Positions 13,200-25,165 of a stretch of DNA of 64,000 nucleotides are shown piece after piece; within the stretch, counting starts at the first letter, position 1; each line of letters starts with the position of its first letter. The stretch lies in NCBI GenBank assembly GCA_022113835.1, contig JAILWY010000024.1:3042501-3106500 (forward strand), read 5' to 3'. The translations under genes were made by a program, and so were the position numbers. The DNA comes from Atopsyche davidsoni (taxonomy: Eukaryota > Arthropoda > Insecta > Trichoptera > Hydrobiosidae). The notes beneath the pieces are model-generated. The model searched no databases. It was not told the DNA's origin and worked only from the letters and a program-made list of their open reading frames with translations.

Positions 13200-16100
13200 A
13201 TGGCAGGGAAATCGCACCAGTGGAACCACGACTTTCCCAAGTTGGCCAGGGACTCGGGATTCATTTTCAACACGCACAAACCCAAAATTTCAATCAACTG
13301 GAATGATATAAGTAATTTTGGATTTATTTGATTAGTAACTATTATAGATTAAACATTTATATCCTGATTGGAGCTCCTCTGCATTTCCTTTGAATTGGAA
13401 AGGGAACCATAGAAACCTTGTCGGAGGAGTCGGACCTCACCCTTATCAATCTCGTTATCTCGAGGGCCTTTCGATTATTCATATTTGCCATTTACACTCC
13501 CCGATCTATTGCTTTGATCGTTTTTATGACATGCGTCATAAAATCGTTCAGTAGTTGTGGGTGCTGCGCTTTTGCCTTCAAATCATCCAGGCATTGATCT
13601 ATTATAGATTGTGCAAGGTTCAGATTCTAGCAGCTGTTTGGATAAATAATGGTTTATCAAATACCAGCCCTATTAGCATAATTAATTTAATTAAAATTAG
13701 GACATGGGCATTGAGTAAACTATAAAAATAGATCCAAAATATTTTTGAACGAGCAGCAGTATGCGAAGAGTTACAGAAAATTAAATGCAAAAGCTTATTC
13801 TTGCTTCACTTTTCTCATTTAAACTATTTTTTTCATCCAATCGAAAGAGATGTCTTATTATTTGTTTTAATTTTGTAACTCTAATCACAGGTTAAATACT
13901 CTATATGCCACACGTAATTTATATTTATCTTTTTTATTGAACTTAATACAATTACATCACAATAACCTACTAATGCATGAAACATTTCTTTGAGGAAAAA
14001 TAATCTATAATTGTGATAAGTTATCATTTCTTCGAAGTGCCGCCTTAATAAATTTTGATAAGACGAATGGACATTTGTATTACATATTAATTAGATCATT
14101 GGATTTCCCTTGACAGCATATGAACTCCTTGCAGGACTATTGTGATAAATTCGCAGCCTGATAAAATATAATAAGTTCACAGATCAATATTATAATGGAC
14201 TTCAATTAGCTCAATACATTTACATTGTTATTAAATTCTGGAAAATATTAAATGACACACAATTAAACTTATGAAAATAGACTTGACCGTGATGCATCCA
14301 GCCAGACCAGCTAACATGGTGAATGAAGAAAAGATATTAATTTATTGATACTGACTACTGACTAACCCAAGGCTCATGATCTAAAGGCGTCAACGATATT
14401 GGATTTGTAGTGGCAATGATATGCATGACCGGTGATCTGTTGTTCCTCATCCATAAAGCCTGAGTACAAAACTAATAACCCATCAACATAGAGCTTCACC
14501 ACCGAATAAGTGTATCGTAGAATGCATATCTATTCATTTTTTTATATTAGACACATGATATATTTTATCTTATACCAAATATTACAATACTTTGACTAAG
14601 CATTTGAAAAATTATAAAACTGTTCATATTTCTGTGTATCTTAATTCTTTTACTTACAGCTAAAATATTATTGAACTAAAGCTGAAATTAAAGTCAATAA
14701 ATCACCGCTACTAATGTAATCTCGACTTGTTTTGATCTAATCTTGCGCACTAAAAATTCTGACCAAAAAACATTATTTTAATATTAACAACATTTTATAT
14801 GTTTTTTGATGGGATGAAATGTAACTACATCCAGTCAAAATATATTAATAAGTTTTCCAACCAACTGCTATTATTTTTGTGACTCCATGATTTTTAAGTA
14901 AATAAATATTTTTTGCAGAGGTAGTGGACATTGACAAAGTGATACAAGAGAGAGATTTCATAACAGTCGATGAACACATCAACGAGGTAAAATTATTGAC
15001 TTATTATTTTAATACTGGTAGAAGTTTTCTTTTTTTTCAACTGCCAGATATTTAATCACTCGCAAACATTGTCTCTTATCAACCCAACTGGGCTGGCTCG
15101 TTTGTTCTTACTATGTATCTGAAAGAAAATTTATAATCACCCTATATCGAAAGTTATTACATACAACTGAAATATGACCAAAAGTTAAAAAAACATGTAG
15201 TTGAGAGTGGCTTTAGTTTTGTCTGACTTATTACATATATATATAATAAGTCAGACAAAACTAATATATCTCATCCTATTTGGAAAAATCATAAAACAAC
15301 CCACTCTAGAATTTTTAAAGTAGCTCTTCTTTTTTTTTGTAACCCTGAGGAAATAAAAATACTTTTTTATACTTAAAACCTCAACTCAACGTTTATTAAG
15401 AGTACATATTATGAACTATCAGTTTTCCCCACAAGCAAGATGATGTCATTCAATACTTTTGTAAGACCGTTCTTGTAGCACAAAAGAATATACGTGACAT
15501 TGTCTGGCATCATACAGTGAACTTATAAAACATCATAAAAACTGCACGTCGCTCACTTCCAAACAAGAATCTTATTTCAAGGTCTTTTCCGAAGCAAAAG
15601 CATCATTATTTAAAAAATAAATATTTTTGGTAAATGATTACGTACATTTTTTCAAATATTGAAAATTGATTAAAGAAACTCTTAGAAAAATATCATTGTG
15701 ATTTGTGTGGGATTCGAACCCACATCCCCAAGCTTACATGGCCGTTGCATTACCAATTATGCATAATAAGTACGTTGTTTCATTTATAGGATATGATTGT
15801 TAAAAATTCTTGGCTAGTACTAGTGATTCGTTTGCATAATTTGTAATGCACCGGCCTGGGTGTGGGTTCGAATCCCACACAAATCACGATTATATTTTTC
15901 CGGCCTGGATGTGGGTTCGAATCCCACACAAATCGCGATGATATTTTTCTTAGAGTTTCTTTAATCAATTTTCAATATTTAAAAAAATGTACTTAATCAT
16001 TATCAATCAATCAAACCTGTATAGGCAAAATCGTACTTCCTGTAAGACATATTTCTTCACAAAAATCAATAATATATAAATATTTGTATTGAATTTCCAC

Positions 16101-19100
16101 ATTTTTATTTGTGCTAATTTCTCATGAATAAAAAATATTATAATGGAACTTCATCAAGTACTTTTTATTAAAAATATTGGTTTTTTATAAGTATGTTGTC
16201 TGTATTGTTAGTAAATATTTTTTATTGATGACAATTTTTGTGAGGTATTTATATAAAAATGATCAATATTTAAATATCTTATTATACATTCATGTTTCAA
16301 GTTCTTTTGAATTAAATATTGAGTCTAAAAAATAGCGCTATACTGTCGTCAGAAATAAAAACATAAGTTTCTTTGTATGGCTATTTACGACTTATTTTTA
16401 AAAAAAAAAATTGGATATTGCACTATATTTTAAAATGCGGTTGACTTAAAAACACTTTATATTTATTTTTTCTTTAAACATATATCTAATATTCTTTTTA
16501 TTTTATTTTATTAACATTTCTTCATGTACTCGGTGTACTTTGCTTTTTATAAATAGTTTTTAATAAAAAAAAATTATCAGCAGACTAGCAACACTAAAGT
16601 TGATATGTCAGAAAACTGGCGTTTGGGGCATTCTCGCGTTATGTTGTGTACGAAATTATTTTTATAAGTCCAGCATTTGTCTGACAACGTTATTTTTAAT
16701 ATATACCATTCTTCTGGGCCATATTATATCGTGTAATATATCAGTAAAAACTCTAATATGGATGCTCAAAACAATCAAGAATTGCTTGACTCGGAAGGAT
16801 GCCTGCCGTTCACGTTTGATCTGTTTGATGTTCACAAGTCAATGTTGGAGCGAGGAGGAGATTATTTAGATACAACAAGCAGTAGACAGGTAATATATAA
16901 ATATTTGACGTTAATATTGTTAATTCATCATATGAACTTCTACGTATAAAACTAATTACTATATACAACTAAAATATAATTCCATTAAATAATTTTAAAA
17001 AGTATAAAGTTCTACATAAACATATGCAAAAACTTTTAAAACCTGACTTGTATTTGCTATATTTCATGTAAATTTTAGTAACATGTATTCAAATAAAAGT
17101 ATATCACTTTAGCAGCAGTTTCCCAATGTTGTTATATGTGGAGTGGTATACCTAATTTGGTGACCAAGGCCGTTCACTCTTTAATTTGTGATAGGTCTAA
17201 AAACAATACTGAAATACATACCAAATTTTTCGTTTTTCCTTTATCTTTTAATGATTTCTTATTATTTTACTACTTATAATCTAAGCACTCAAATGGAGAA
17301 GGTCCCAATGGAATAATATATTTTTACCGACTGGTTTGTTTTAGATGCTTACTGGACCACTAGATGCTGAACCTCCCTGTTATGATGAGAGAAGAAGCAT
17401 GCCATCTACCTCAACAGTAAAGCGAAAACGAAGAAAAGTCTCTACTGATGTAAAATCTAAATCCTGCAATATCTGTTCTTTTTCCTGCAAATATGACTAT
17501 CAACTGAAACTTCACGTTCGTGTTCACACGGGGGAAAAACTATACGGTTGTGATATATGCTCCTTCAGGTGCCATCAAAAGAGAGATCTTGTTAATCATA
17601 CTAGCATGCACACGGGAGAAAAACTGTATTCGTGTGAAATTTGTTCTTATGGATGCAATTCAAAGAGTCTTCTGATTACCCACAAGCGTATTCACACAGG
17701 AGAAAAGCCCTTTGCTTGTGACCAATGTTCGTTCAAGTGTAATAAGAAAAGCAATTTAATCCCGCACAAGCTCATACATACGGGAAACAAGTCTTTCACC
17801 TGCGACCAGTGTTCCTTCAGCAGTATACGAAGACGCAGTTTGATGAAACACAAAGAAACGCATACCCGGGGAAAGCCCTTCGCATGCAAGGACTGCTCAT
17901 TCAGTACCAATCGTAAAAGCATATTGACCATGCACAAGCATATGCACACGGGAGAAAAACCCTTCTCTTGTGACCAATGTTCGTTCATCTGTACGCTCGA
18001 GACCACCCTGCAAAGACACAAACTCACGCACACGGGGGAAAAACCGTTTCTCTGCAATCAATGTTCATTCATTTGCACGGACGAAAACACCTTAAGTTTG
18101 CATAAGCTGACGCATACCAGTGAAGACCTTACTTGTGATCAATGCTCATTTATTTGTACTCACGAAAGCACCATGAGTAGACATAAACTGACACATAATG
18201 CAGATAAAACTTTTGTTTCTAAACGCCCAAAAACTTGATTGTTTCAATTCCGTTCTGTATCATACCACACACGCACCGCAGAGTTATAACCTGATGAAAC
18301 TGTGTTTTTCAAACGACTACAGCTCTACATCGCTCTCAGTGCCAAATGAAATAATCCAGTCAGTTATTATTCCTTCCGTCAAGTTTTCCAGAACCATAAT
18401 ATAATTTATTCTTCCGTAATTGTGGCTGCATGTGACTCTGATTATTGCCAATACCATTTAAATTGATTCAGTGAAGTTGATCGGTCTAACTAATAAACAC
18501 TTGAACCATTTCAAATGTTATATCAGACTCAAAGATGTTTTATTTTTATTGAGAAATAGTACACTCGAATATATAAAATATAATTAATGCCACTCCTTTG
18601 TAAAGGAAATACATTTAATTAGTTTGTACTAATTTTGATATTTTTTATTTTTCTATTTATTTTATTTACAAAATTACTTGATGTTGTAATAAACTGTTTA
18701 GTTGTGACAAATATGTAATTGAATTGTATGTGAAACATTCAAGATTCTATATGTTAGTTAAATTTTGTGATTACCATAAAATTGTATGTAACCTAACTCT
18801 GATATAATTACTTAAATAATATATAAATAAATATTTTTATTTTACAACCTGTTTTTATTTTTTCATGTTTTTATCTCTAATTTAATTTCTAACTTTAGCA
18901 GAACTTTGTTTTGATATTCGTGATGATCTCGTCGTCATCTGTTACTGCAAAATGAGTACATTTTAAAATTCTACTATTTATAGTTTGATAAGCATAAGAG
19001 CATGGGAATTTCTTGCTCCAAGGATTGCAGCTAACGTCATTAAAACTTTCATATGTATAGTAGTTGATAAGTAACTTATTTTTCTGTTTGAAAATAAAAT

Positions 19101-22100
19101 ACGATTTTATCTCTAATACTACAGACAAATAAACTATGTGCCGTTGTCATTACACAAACTTGATGAATTATTTGCCTGGCTGTTGTATTTTATTCTTTAA
19201 TGTCTACTTATGGGCAGTACAATCGAAAAGTTTGTTGGTAGATCCTGGACTGCCGTCTAGAAGCCGAGTTTGACTTGAGAATTTTGGATTCTGGCTTTGT
19301 GAAGCTTTTTCGCCTATCGCAGCTGGCTGTGGAGTACCTCCTGCAGTGTCGGCGACATCTAGACATCGCCATCCCTGCACTCAGGGACGAGATAAGAGAA
19401 ATGGCAGACGTGAGTATTATTGAAAAAAGTCAGCTTGGCGCAAACGGTGAAACCAGGGTTTTCACAAAATTGACATCAGGTTTAACAAACAAACATTACA
19501 TCTCAAACCAGCTTGCGTTAGTAACTGCTGACTTTAATATAATATAATTATTGAGAAGGTTTTTTTTTTTTAGGATACTGATCACCTTAAGAGACAATTG
19601 CGTACCAAAGAAGAAGAAATTAGAAAACTTCGCAATAAAACACGAAAGCAGCAGAAATCCTTCGGAAACTTTAAGCAATCCGATTTAACAAATCTTCTTA
19701 AGCGAATATCCTGGAACGAAGGTGGAAACATGACACCTCCAGCCCCTCCGAGCATCGGAGAACACACCTTCGCGGCTTTCCAAAAATGCCAACACTGTGA
19801 CAAGGCATTCCTCAACCACTTCTATCTTCATTCCCATATCTCCAGAAGACACCCAAATTTAGTGGAAGATGATTTTGAACCTAATAAAGGAGGGACCGCT
19901 CCCAACAGTTCTCCTGAACATACTGGACAGTACAAGATAGAAACTGAAAAGTTATACCTGGAAATTAAAGAATTAAAAGAAAGACTTAATGCAACAGAAA
20001 AAAGGTTGCAATCAAAAGACTTAGATAAAAAAATTGGTGAGTTAGACAACGGTGTACCGGATAAAGGTGAAGTTATTATAAATGTCCCGCAATCCGTTAA
20101 CAATGACGTTGATAAGAATGAAGGCTTTGAGAAGGTGGAGACGGATCAGATGGAAAAGGAGAATATCACAGTTGAAATGTTTGAGGATTGGAAAAAGGAA
20201 GAACGGGAAAAGTTCACCGCACAGATGGACTTGCTGAAGAAGCAGATCTCCGAAAATTTAAATTTTATGAATTCGCAGACCCATGTGGTGGAAGTGAAAC
20301 CGACTGAGGAGAAAGAAGATATTAGGATATTGCAGGTGACGGCCGCACTAGAAAAACAAGATGAAGAGGTTAAGCACCTTGAAGAGAAGCTCCAAGAGAA
20401 GGTTCGACAGTTATTCTCTAAAATAAATTCTATATTATATAAGCTAAAGAAAATATTCGTTTCTGGAAGTATTATTATATAAACGGATGATATCGCTATT
20501 TAAGGAGAAGATAAACTAAACAGGGCTGCTATCTTGTGTGTTAATATTGATTATTATACTTCTTGCTTCATTACAGTTTAATCAAGACCTTACGCAGATA
20601 ACTACCCGTCTCGAATCGCAAGAAACTTTTTGGAAAACCAAGCTACTGGACTCTCAACAGGAGCATCAGATAGCTATTTACCAGCTGAAACAAAACACAA
20701 TGGACCATTTAAAGGAAGCCGAGGAGGTACAGAGGCAGTACAGAGTGAGAATCGTGCAACTGGAAGAAAGTGTCAGGAATCAACAGACAGCCCTGCAGGA
20801 ACAGGCAAAGCTTCTCGTCTCCGCAGCAGAGAATAAGTCTTTAAATTCTCATGTGAGTTACTCGAAAAATTATTATAAACTTGTTTTAGACCATTAGATT
20901 AAATACTTAAATAAGTTTATTAAAAATGCATCCTGGTTTGTTTTTGACTATATTGTTTTGTTTTTTTAAGGTTAAATCATCCCCTTCAACCCCTCAGAAA
21001 AGTATTGTCTCTACCAGTCAGTCTGCCAGTGACCTTAGACAGAAGCAAAATTTACACATAGCCGAGAGCCAAGAGAGTCTACCGCCCTATGATTATGGTA
21101 GGATTTAAAGTTGTGTCCACGGTCTGATGAAGTTTGCTTCTTCTTCTTCTTCATTGGTGGGATAAAATTAAACTGAAAATATTCCTTATAATTTATTCCT
21201 AGTTGGTGATGAATTAAACTACGGTATACATAGACCAGGTTTACTTTGCATTACACGGATATTATATTATCAAGTTGATTGTATTATAGACTTTGAATCA
21301 AGTAGTAGATTGATGAGAGCATTCTGTATTTTTCTTCATGTCAATTTTATAATCGATTATGTTTTAGAGTTGCTAAAACCATCGGCGTCAACTTGTTCTA
21401 CAAGCAAAGACTCTCAAGATTCCAGTAAAAGTATGATGACCCTATTTAAAAGAACCAATAGCAAGCCAGATTTCAACGATACTGACACAGATAGCATCGA
21501 TAACGGTATCGAAATAAACCCTAAGCCGCCTCCCGCAACCGCAAACTCAAAAAATACTATCTTCTCTAGTGGAAACACTACAGCTTCCAGTGACACCAGC
21601 GTCAAGCCAAAGAAAACAAAGCCTGCAAGGCGAGATAAAAAGCCAAGCGGTTTAGTTACAAATGCTACTAAAGGTAAGGCTAGAATTGCGACAGAGAAGT
21701 CCCACTCTGCTCCCGATTCCAGCTATAAAATAGAGATTGTAAGAAACACCAAAGCTCCAATAATAGATTGCAGTAAGAACGCCTTGGCAGAAGATGATTC
21801 TACTTCTTCAGAGAGCAGCGAAGAAAGTTCTGAACCTGTCAAGGTCGATGTGATATCTACCAACAAAGCCATGGAAAGGTAATGATACAAATACATTGAT
21901 TAATAATGAAATATAGGGGTGATTCTTGCATTTGAAGTCTTAACTATTAATTAGTCAAACAATTTGTTATTTCTTTTAAATTCGTCAAGTGCACTTAAAT
22001 AAAAGATAAATTAGAATTTATTGGTGGATTGTCTGCTTTAGGTTATCCCGCGAGAAGCACGTGATGAAGGCGGTGCGCTCTGATCTGCGCCTGATCGTGG

Positions 22101-24083
22101 AGAAGCGACTTCAGCAGTTAGGAGTGCGACGCTCCACCCGGGGACTTCCCAAGGATATATTTAGGAAGAATATGGCTGCTGTGCAACATCGCCGACATCT
22201 CGTGGCCAAGGTTTTATATATCATTTTTATTACAAACTATCTAGAGTATATATATAATATTAAAGTTTGCTTTTGTTAAACATGTTTTGGATATTTTTTA
22301 GTTATCTTCCTATTTAAGTTTGAACGTTTAGTCTTTATTCACTGTTTTAATCCATAGTATGTTGGTTGATGAATATTTTACCATTGTCGACTGCATTTTT
22401 TTTGGGTATGTAACCTTATTATGTTTTATTCTCATTTCTTGTTTCTTGCTTCAGCAACATGATGGCTATAATAGGCTACGTAAAAAAATCATCTTGGCAG
22501 TAGATGATAAAATCAAACAGAATGAAAAAACTCAAAAACCTGCAAGCATCGCCGACAGAGATTTGAGTAAATCAAACGTATCTTTATCAAAGGTTGGGTC
22601 CATGTTCTCAAATGTCAAGAATAAGGCGATCAACATAATGAAATCCAGAGAAAATCTCAGGAATCTAAGTGAGCGAGTAAAACAGGATAAAAATAATGAT
22701 ACCAAACCTCCCGCAGCTGAAGAAACCTATTATGAGAAGTTCAAAAGAATCACCAAAACACCGTCTTCCAGCAGGTTCAATATAAGAGAAAATGGCGGTG
22801 GAGACGGAAATAAGTCTGTCTTATCAATTTTGGCACCAATGCGAAATCAAAGTGCACCAAATGTGACTACAAGAAAAGCAGACGCAATTAACAAAGCTCA
22901 GGACTTAGAAAGGGCGAAATCGTCATCTGAATCCGATGTATCAAGTGAGACGGAAACTTCGAGCCAAGAAGAGGAAGTCAATAATGTAAAACATATTGTT
23001 ACTACAGCCTTGTCGCATGTGTCTTCCAAATCAATGGAAAATATATTGAAATCTCCTGTGAGGAAACCAAGCTCTATGGAAGATGGAAGTATAGCTTCGT
23101 CTACTCCTACAAAGAAAGTACAGCCCGCAGCTGTCAGCTTTGGGAATTTATCTGATGTATCTGATATTTCAGATCCTAAAGTACTAAGTGTTGAATCGAA
23201 ACAAGTTAAATCTAAGTCGGATGAAAATTTAAGGATGTATGCGGGAGCTACAGATTCTAGTGACAGTGAGGATGATGATAAAATAGATATCAGGAAAGCT
23301 GTCTCTGTAGAAAATATAAGCAACCACTCAGCAGCAACACAAAAGGGAGTCTTGAAGGGAGTTCTCTCCACGGGATCACTGTCTAAAAAGAAGGTCATCT
23401 TCGATCTGGACGCGAATGAGATGAAGTCTCTCAGCGCCAGTCCTTCGGTGAGTGGAGCTATCGAAGTTAAAACCAAAGCCATTTGGGAAAGTAGAGCTGA
23501 TGCTAACACTGATACGGACAGCGAGTGGGATATATCCAAGCAAGTGTATTTTATTTTATTTAATATTTTTGATAAAAAGTACATTATATTTTTATAAACA
23601 AATATTTAGTGATGTTTTCACTTTCCATTTTTTGGCGCTGTTAACCATTTCTCGCTGTCTAATTTACTATATTTTTTTAGTGTCGATGAGGAGGCATCAA
23701 ATCACAAGGCCACAATACACACGGAACCCACTGAAGTTATCAACCTCCGCACCAAGCAGAGTCCGATGATAGCCGAACTGTCCAAGACGATCGGTGCTCA
23801 GTTGACAGGACGGACAGAGAAACCACCCGTAGGCGGCATCGATACCATCTTCCAGGCGAAGAGTGCCCAGAACTCTGTCAAGATCATCGCCTCTGGTAAC
23901 AACGTGGGAGGAAGCACCACCAGCATCGCCAGTTCTATCTTTGGAGAGAAGGATCCTGCCGATGTGGCATCAACATCCGCCGCTCCTGTCCCTAAACCCA
24001 GAGCCGCAATGCCAGTAAGGAAGGGAAAAATAGAAAGCGACCTGGAACTATCAGATTGGAGCATAGAAGATTTGCTAAAATAA
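13200..24083 (+). CDS. Dzip1: Dzip1/iguana homologue (Dzip-like N domain, one C2H2 finger, coiled coils), ten coding exons
   Basis: Exons: 13200-13311, 14919-14986, 19242-19409, 19574-20401, 20577-20852, 20971-21097, 21368-21878, 22042-22210, 22455-23539, 23681-24083. All phases agree and sum to 1249 codons including stop. An in-frame TGA at 13173 supports the start. Exons 1-3 encode the Dzip-like N-terminal domain (HQWNHDFPKLARDSGF, INWNDIKVVDIDKV, RILDSGFVKLFRLSQLAVEY). Exon 4 holds a single finger, CQHCDKAF followed by HSHISRRH, then long charged coiled coils. Exon 8 has a conserved basic helix (LIVEKRLQQLGVRRSTRG). Exons 7 and 9 are Ser/Glu/Lys-rich and probably disordered. In other animals DZIP1 acts at the basal body in ciliogenesis and Hedgehog signalling. 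The least certain boundary is the exon 4 donor (AAG/GTTCGA). The last intron needs a GC-AG donor. AATAAA signals at 24234 and 24362 follow the stop. Confidence 0.92.
15213..15264. repeat. Perfect 21-bp inverted repeat (hairpin)
   Basis: Arms 15213-15233 and 15244-15264 pair without mismatch (TTAGTTTTGTCTGACTTATT and its complement) around a 10-base A/T loop. It lies in Dzip1 intron 2. Confidence 0.85.
15632..16001. repeat. Large fold-back repeat with tRNA-like T-arm sequences, in Dzip1 intron 2
   Basis: Arms of about 130 bases (15632-15770 and 15831-16001) are near-perfect inverted copies, including the segment ATTGATTAAAGAAACTCT and the tRNA B-box GGTTCGAATCC. The B-box is at 15865 and 15914 on plus and 15710 on minus; the T-arm unit is tandemly duplicated in the right arm. 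The right arm also has CTAGTACTAGTGATTCG, resembling a tRNA D-arm, and a TGCAT/ATGCA stem. It looks like two tRNA-derived elements in opposite orientation, not a working tRNA gene. Confidence 0.75.
16758..18238 (+). CDS. Nine-finger C2H2 zinc-finger protein nested in Dzip1 intron 2
   Basis: Two exons: 16758-16889 (44 codons, donor CAG/GTAATA) and 17345-18238 (acceptor TTTTAG), phase 0, 341 residues. An in-frame TAA at 16734 precedes the ATG. Residues 1-44 are acidic with no recognised domain. A basic patch, VKRKRRKV, at about 71-78 resembles a nuclear localisation signal. Nine C2H2 fingers follow, joined by TGEKPF-type linkers (the last ones degenerate). Most carry the unusual core C-x2-C-S-F-x-C, with a third cysteine three residues after the second ligand; fingers 5 and 6 have SS or ST there. 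It is likely a sequence-specific DNA-binding nuclear protein. An ATG also begins exon 2, so a shorter start is possible. AATAAA at 18492 follows the stop. No orthologue is recognised beyond the family. Confidence 0.85.
18239..19241. other. 3' flank of nested gene and remainder of Dzip1 intron 2
   Basis: Contains AATAAA signals (18492 and near 18826) usable by the zinc-finger gene. No other feature seen. Confidence 0.6.
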
Positions 24084-25117
24084 TAAGTTTAATAATAATT
24101 TAATATAAATAATAATCAGTTCTGTTCTGCATCTGATGTTAAAATAAGCTCAACGTGAAGAAATTATAAAAAGTTATTTCAAATCATTAATATAAAATAA
24201 GTTTTATAACAATTACTACACTTGATAAAAATTAATAAATGGCATCTTATAATATGTATTGGACTCTTCGTCTAGTCAATCCTTTGAGTCATTAAAATAA
24301 GATTATATTTATATAAATCGTATTATTAATTATGTTTGAATACTGATCCTGTATTGAGAATAATAAACCTCTATTTTTATCAACGATACCTCCGCCACAA
24401 TTATAATCACGCAATTGCAGTACTACAACTAATTGGTTTTTGCCTCTATCCCTGATGGTTCTTCACGTAGCCATGTTCTTTCACCGTTCAATACACACTT
24501 CACATGACTCACAGAACGCATCGAATATGTACTGAAGTAGTTTTACTTTGAAAGGGAAAAAGGCTCAAAGTTTCCATATATCCTCGAAGTCTGCCTGCAG
24601 AACTGCACTCTACCTGATAATTCAGATCCCCATGTTACTATGTTATCCCGTGTCCTTTGGTATCTTCAGACAGTTATGTTTTTAATTATGAATACTAATA
24701 TATAAAGTGCATCACTTTTAGTTTAGTAGATAAGATTGTGATTTATCTTAGAATAAGTGCCAAGTATTTTACTAAATTGATGGCGGAAAGTCATTTCCAT
24801 GATTGTAATTTATTCACTGGAGTTTTTGCATGTTCAAAGTTTACATCATAACGTTATACCTCCAGGGTGCGTGCGTTTTAGAGTTGCTAGGCAATTATTA
24901 ATTTCTTCACACCAATTAAATAATGTTAACAGATTACTAAATATTGGCAGTGACTAACTTGTCATTAAAATGTAGATCCTAAATAAAACTAAATTTTGGG
25001 TGTGTCGATTCCTCTACGTGTGTGTATGTACGACAATTAATAAAAGCATTGAATCGTAAGTGAGATGTATTTTGATCAAAATGGATATAATAAAGAAGAT
25101 ATATTTTTATAGTTGTT
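24084..25117. other. Convergent intergenic region Dzip1/RpL8
   Basis: Dzip1 poly(A) signals at 24234 and 24362. No further gene seen. Confidence 0.6.
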
Positions 25118-25165
25118 TTTATTTGTTTTTTCTTATTATACAAAAGAGGCGAGGTGACGAACAGC

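Noticed and set aside
12994..13311. 105-codon plus frame overlapping Dzip1 exon 1
   Set aside because: Wrong frame; the Dzip-like domain is in the frame starting at 13200.
15840..15890. Functional tRNA gene
   Set aside because: The B-box is good but no complete acceptor and anticodon arms form, and it is part of an inverted repeat.
17692..18057. 121-codon minus-strand frame over the zinc-finger gene
   Set aside because: The periodic sequence is just the antisense of repeated fingers.
22898..23584. 228-codon minus-strand frame over Dzip1 exon 9
   Set aside because: Shadow of the Ser-rich coding exon, whose plus frame continues the gene in phase.
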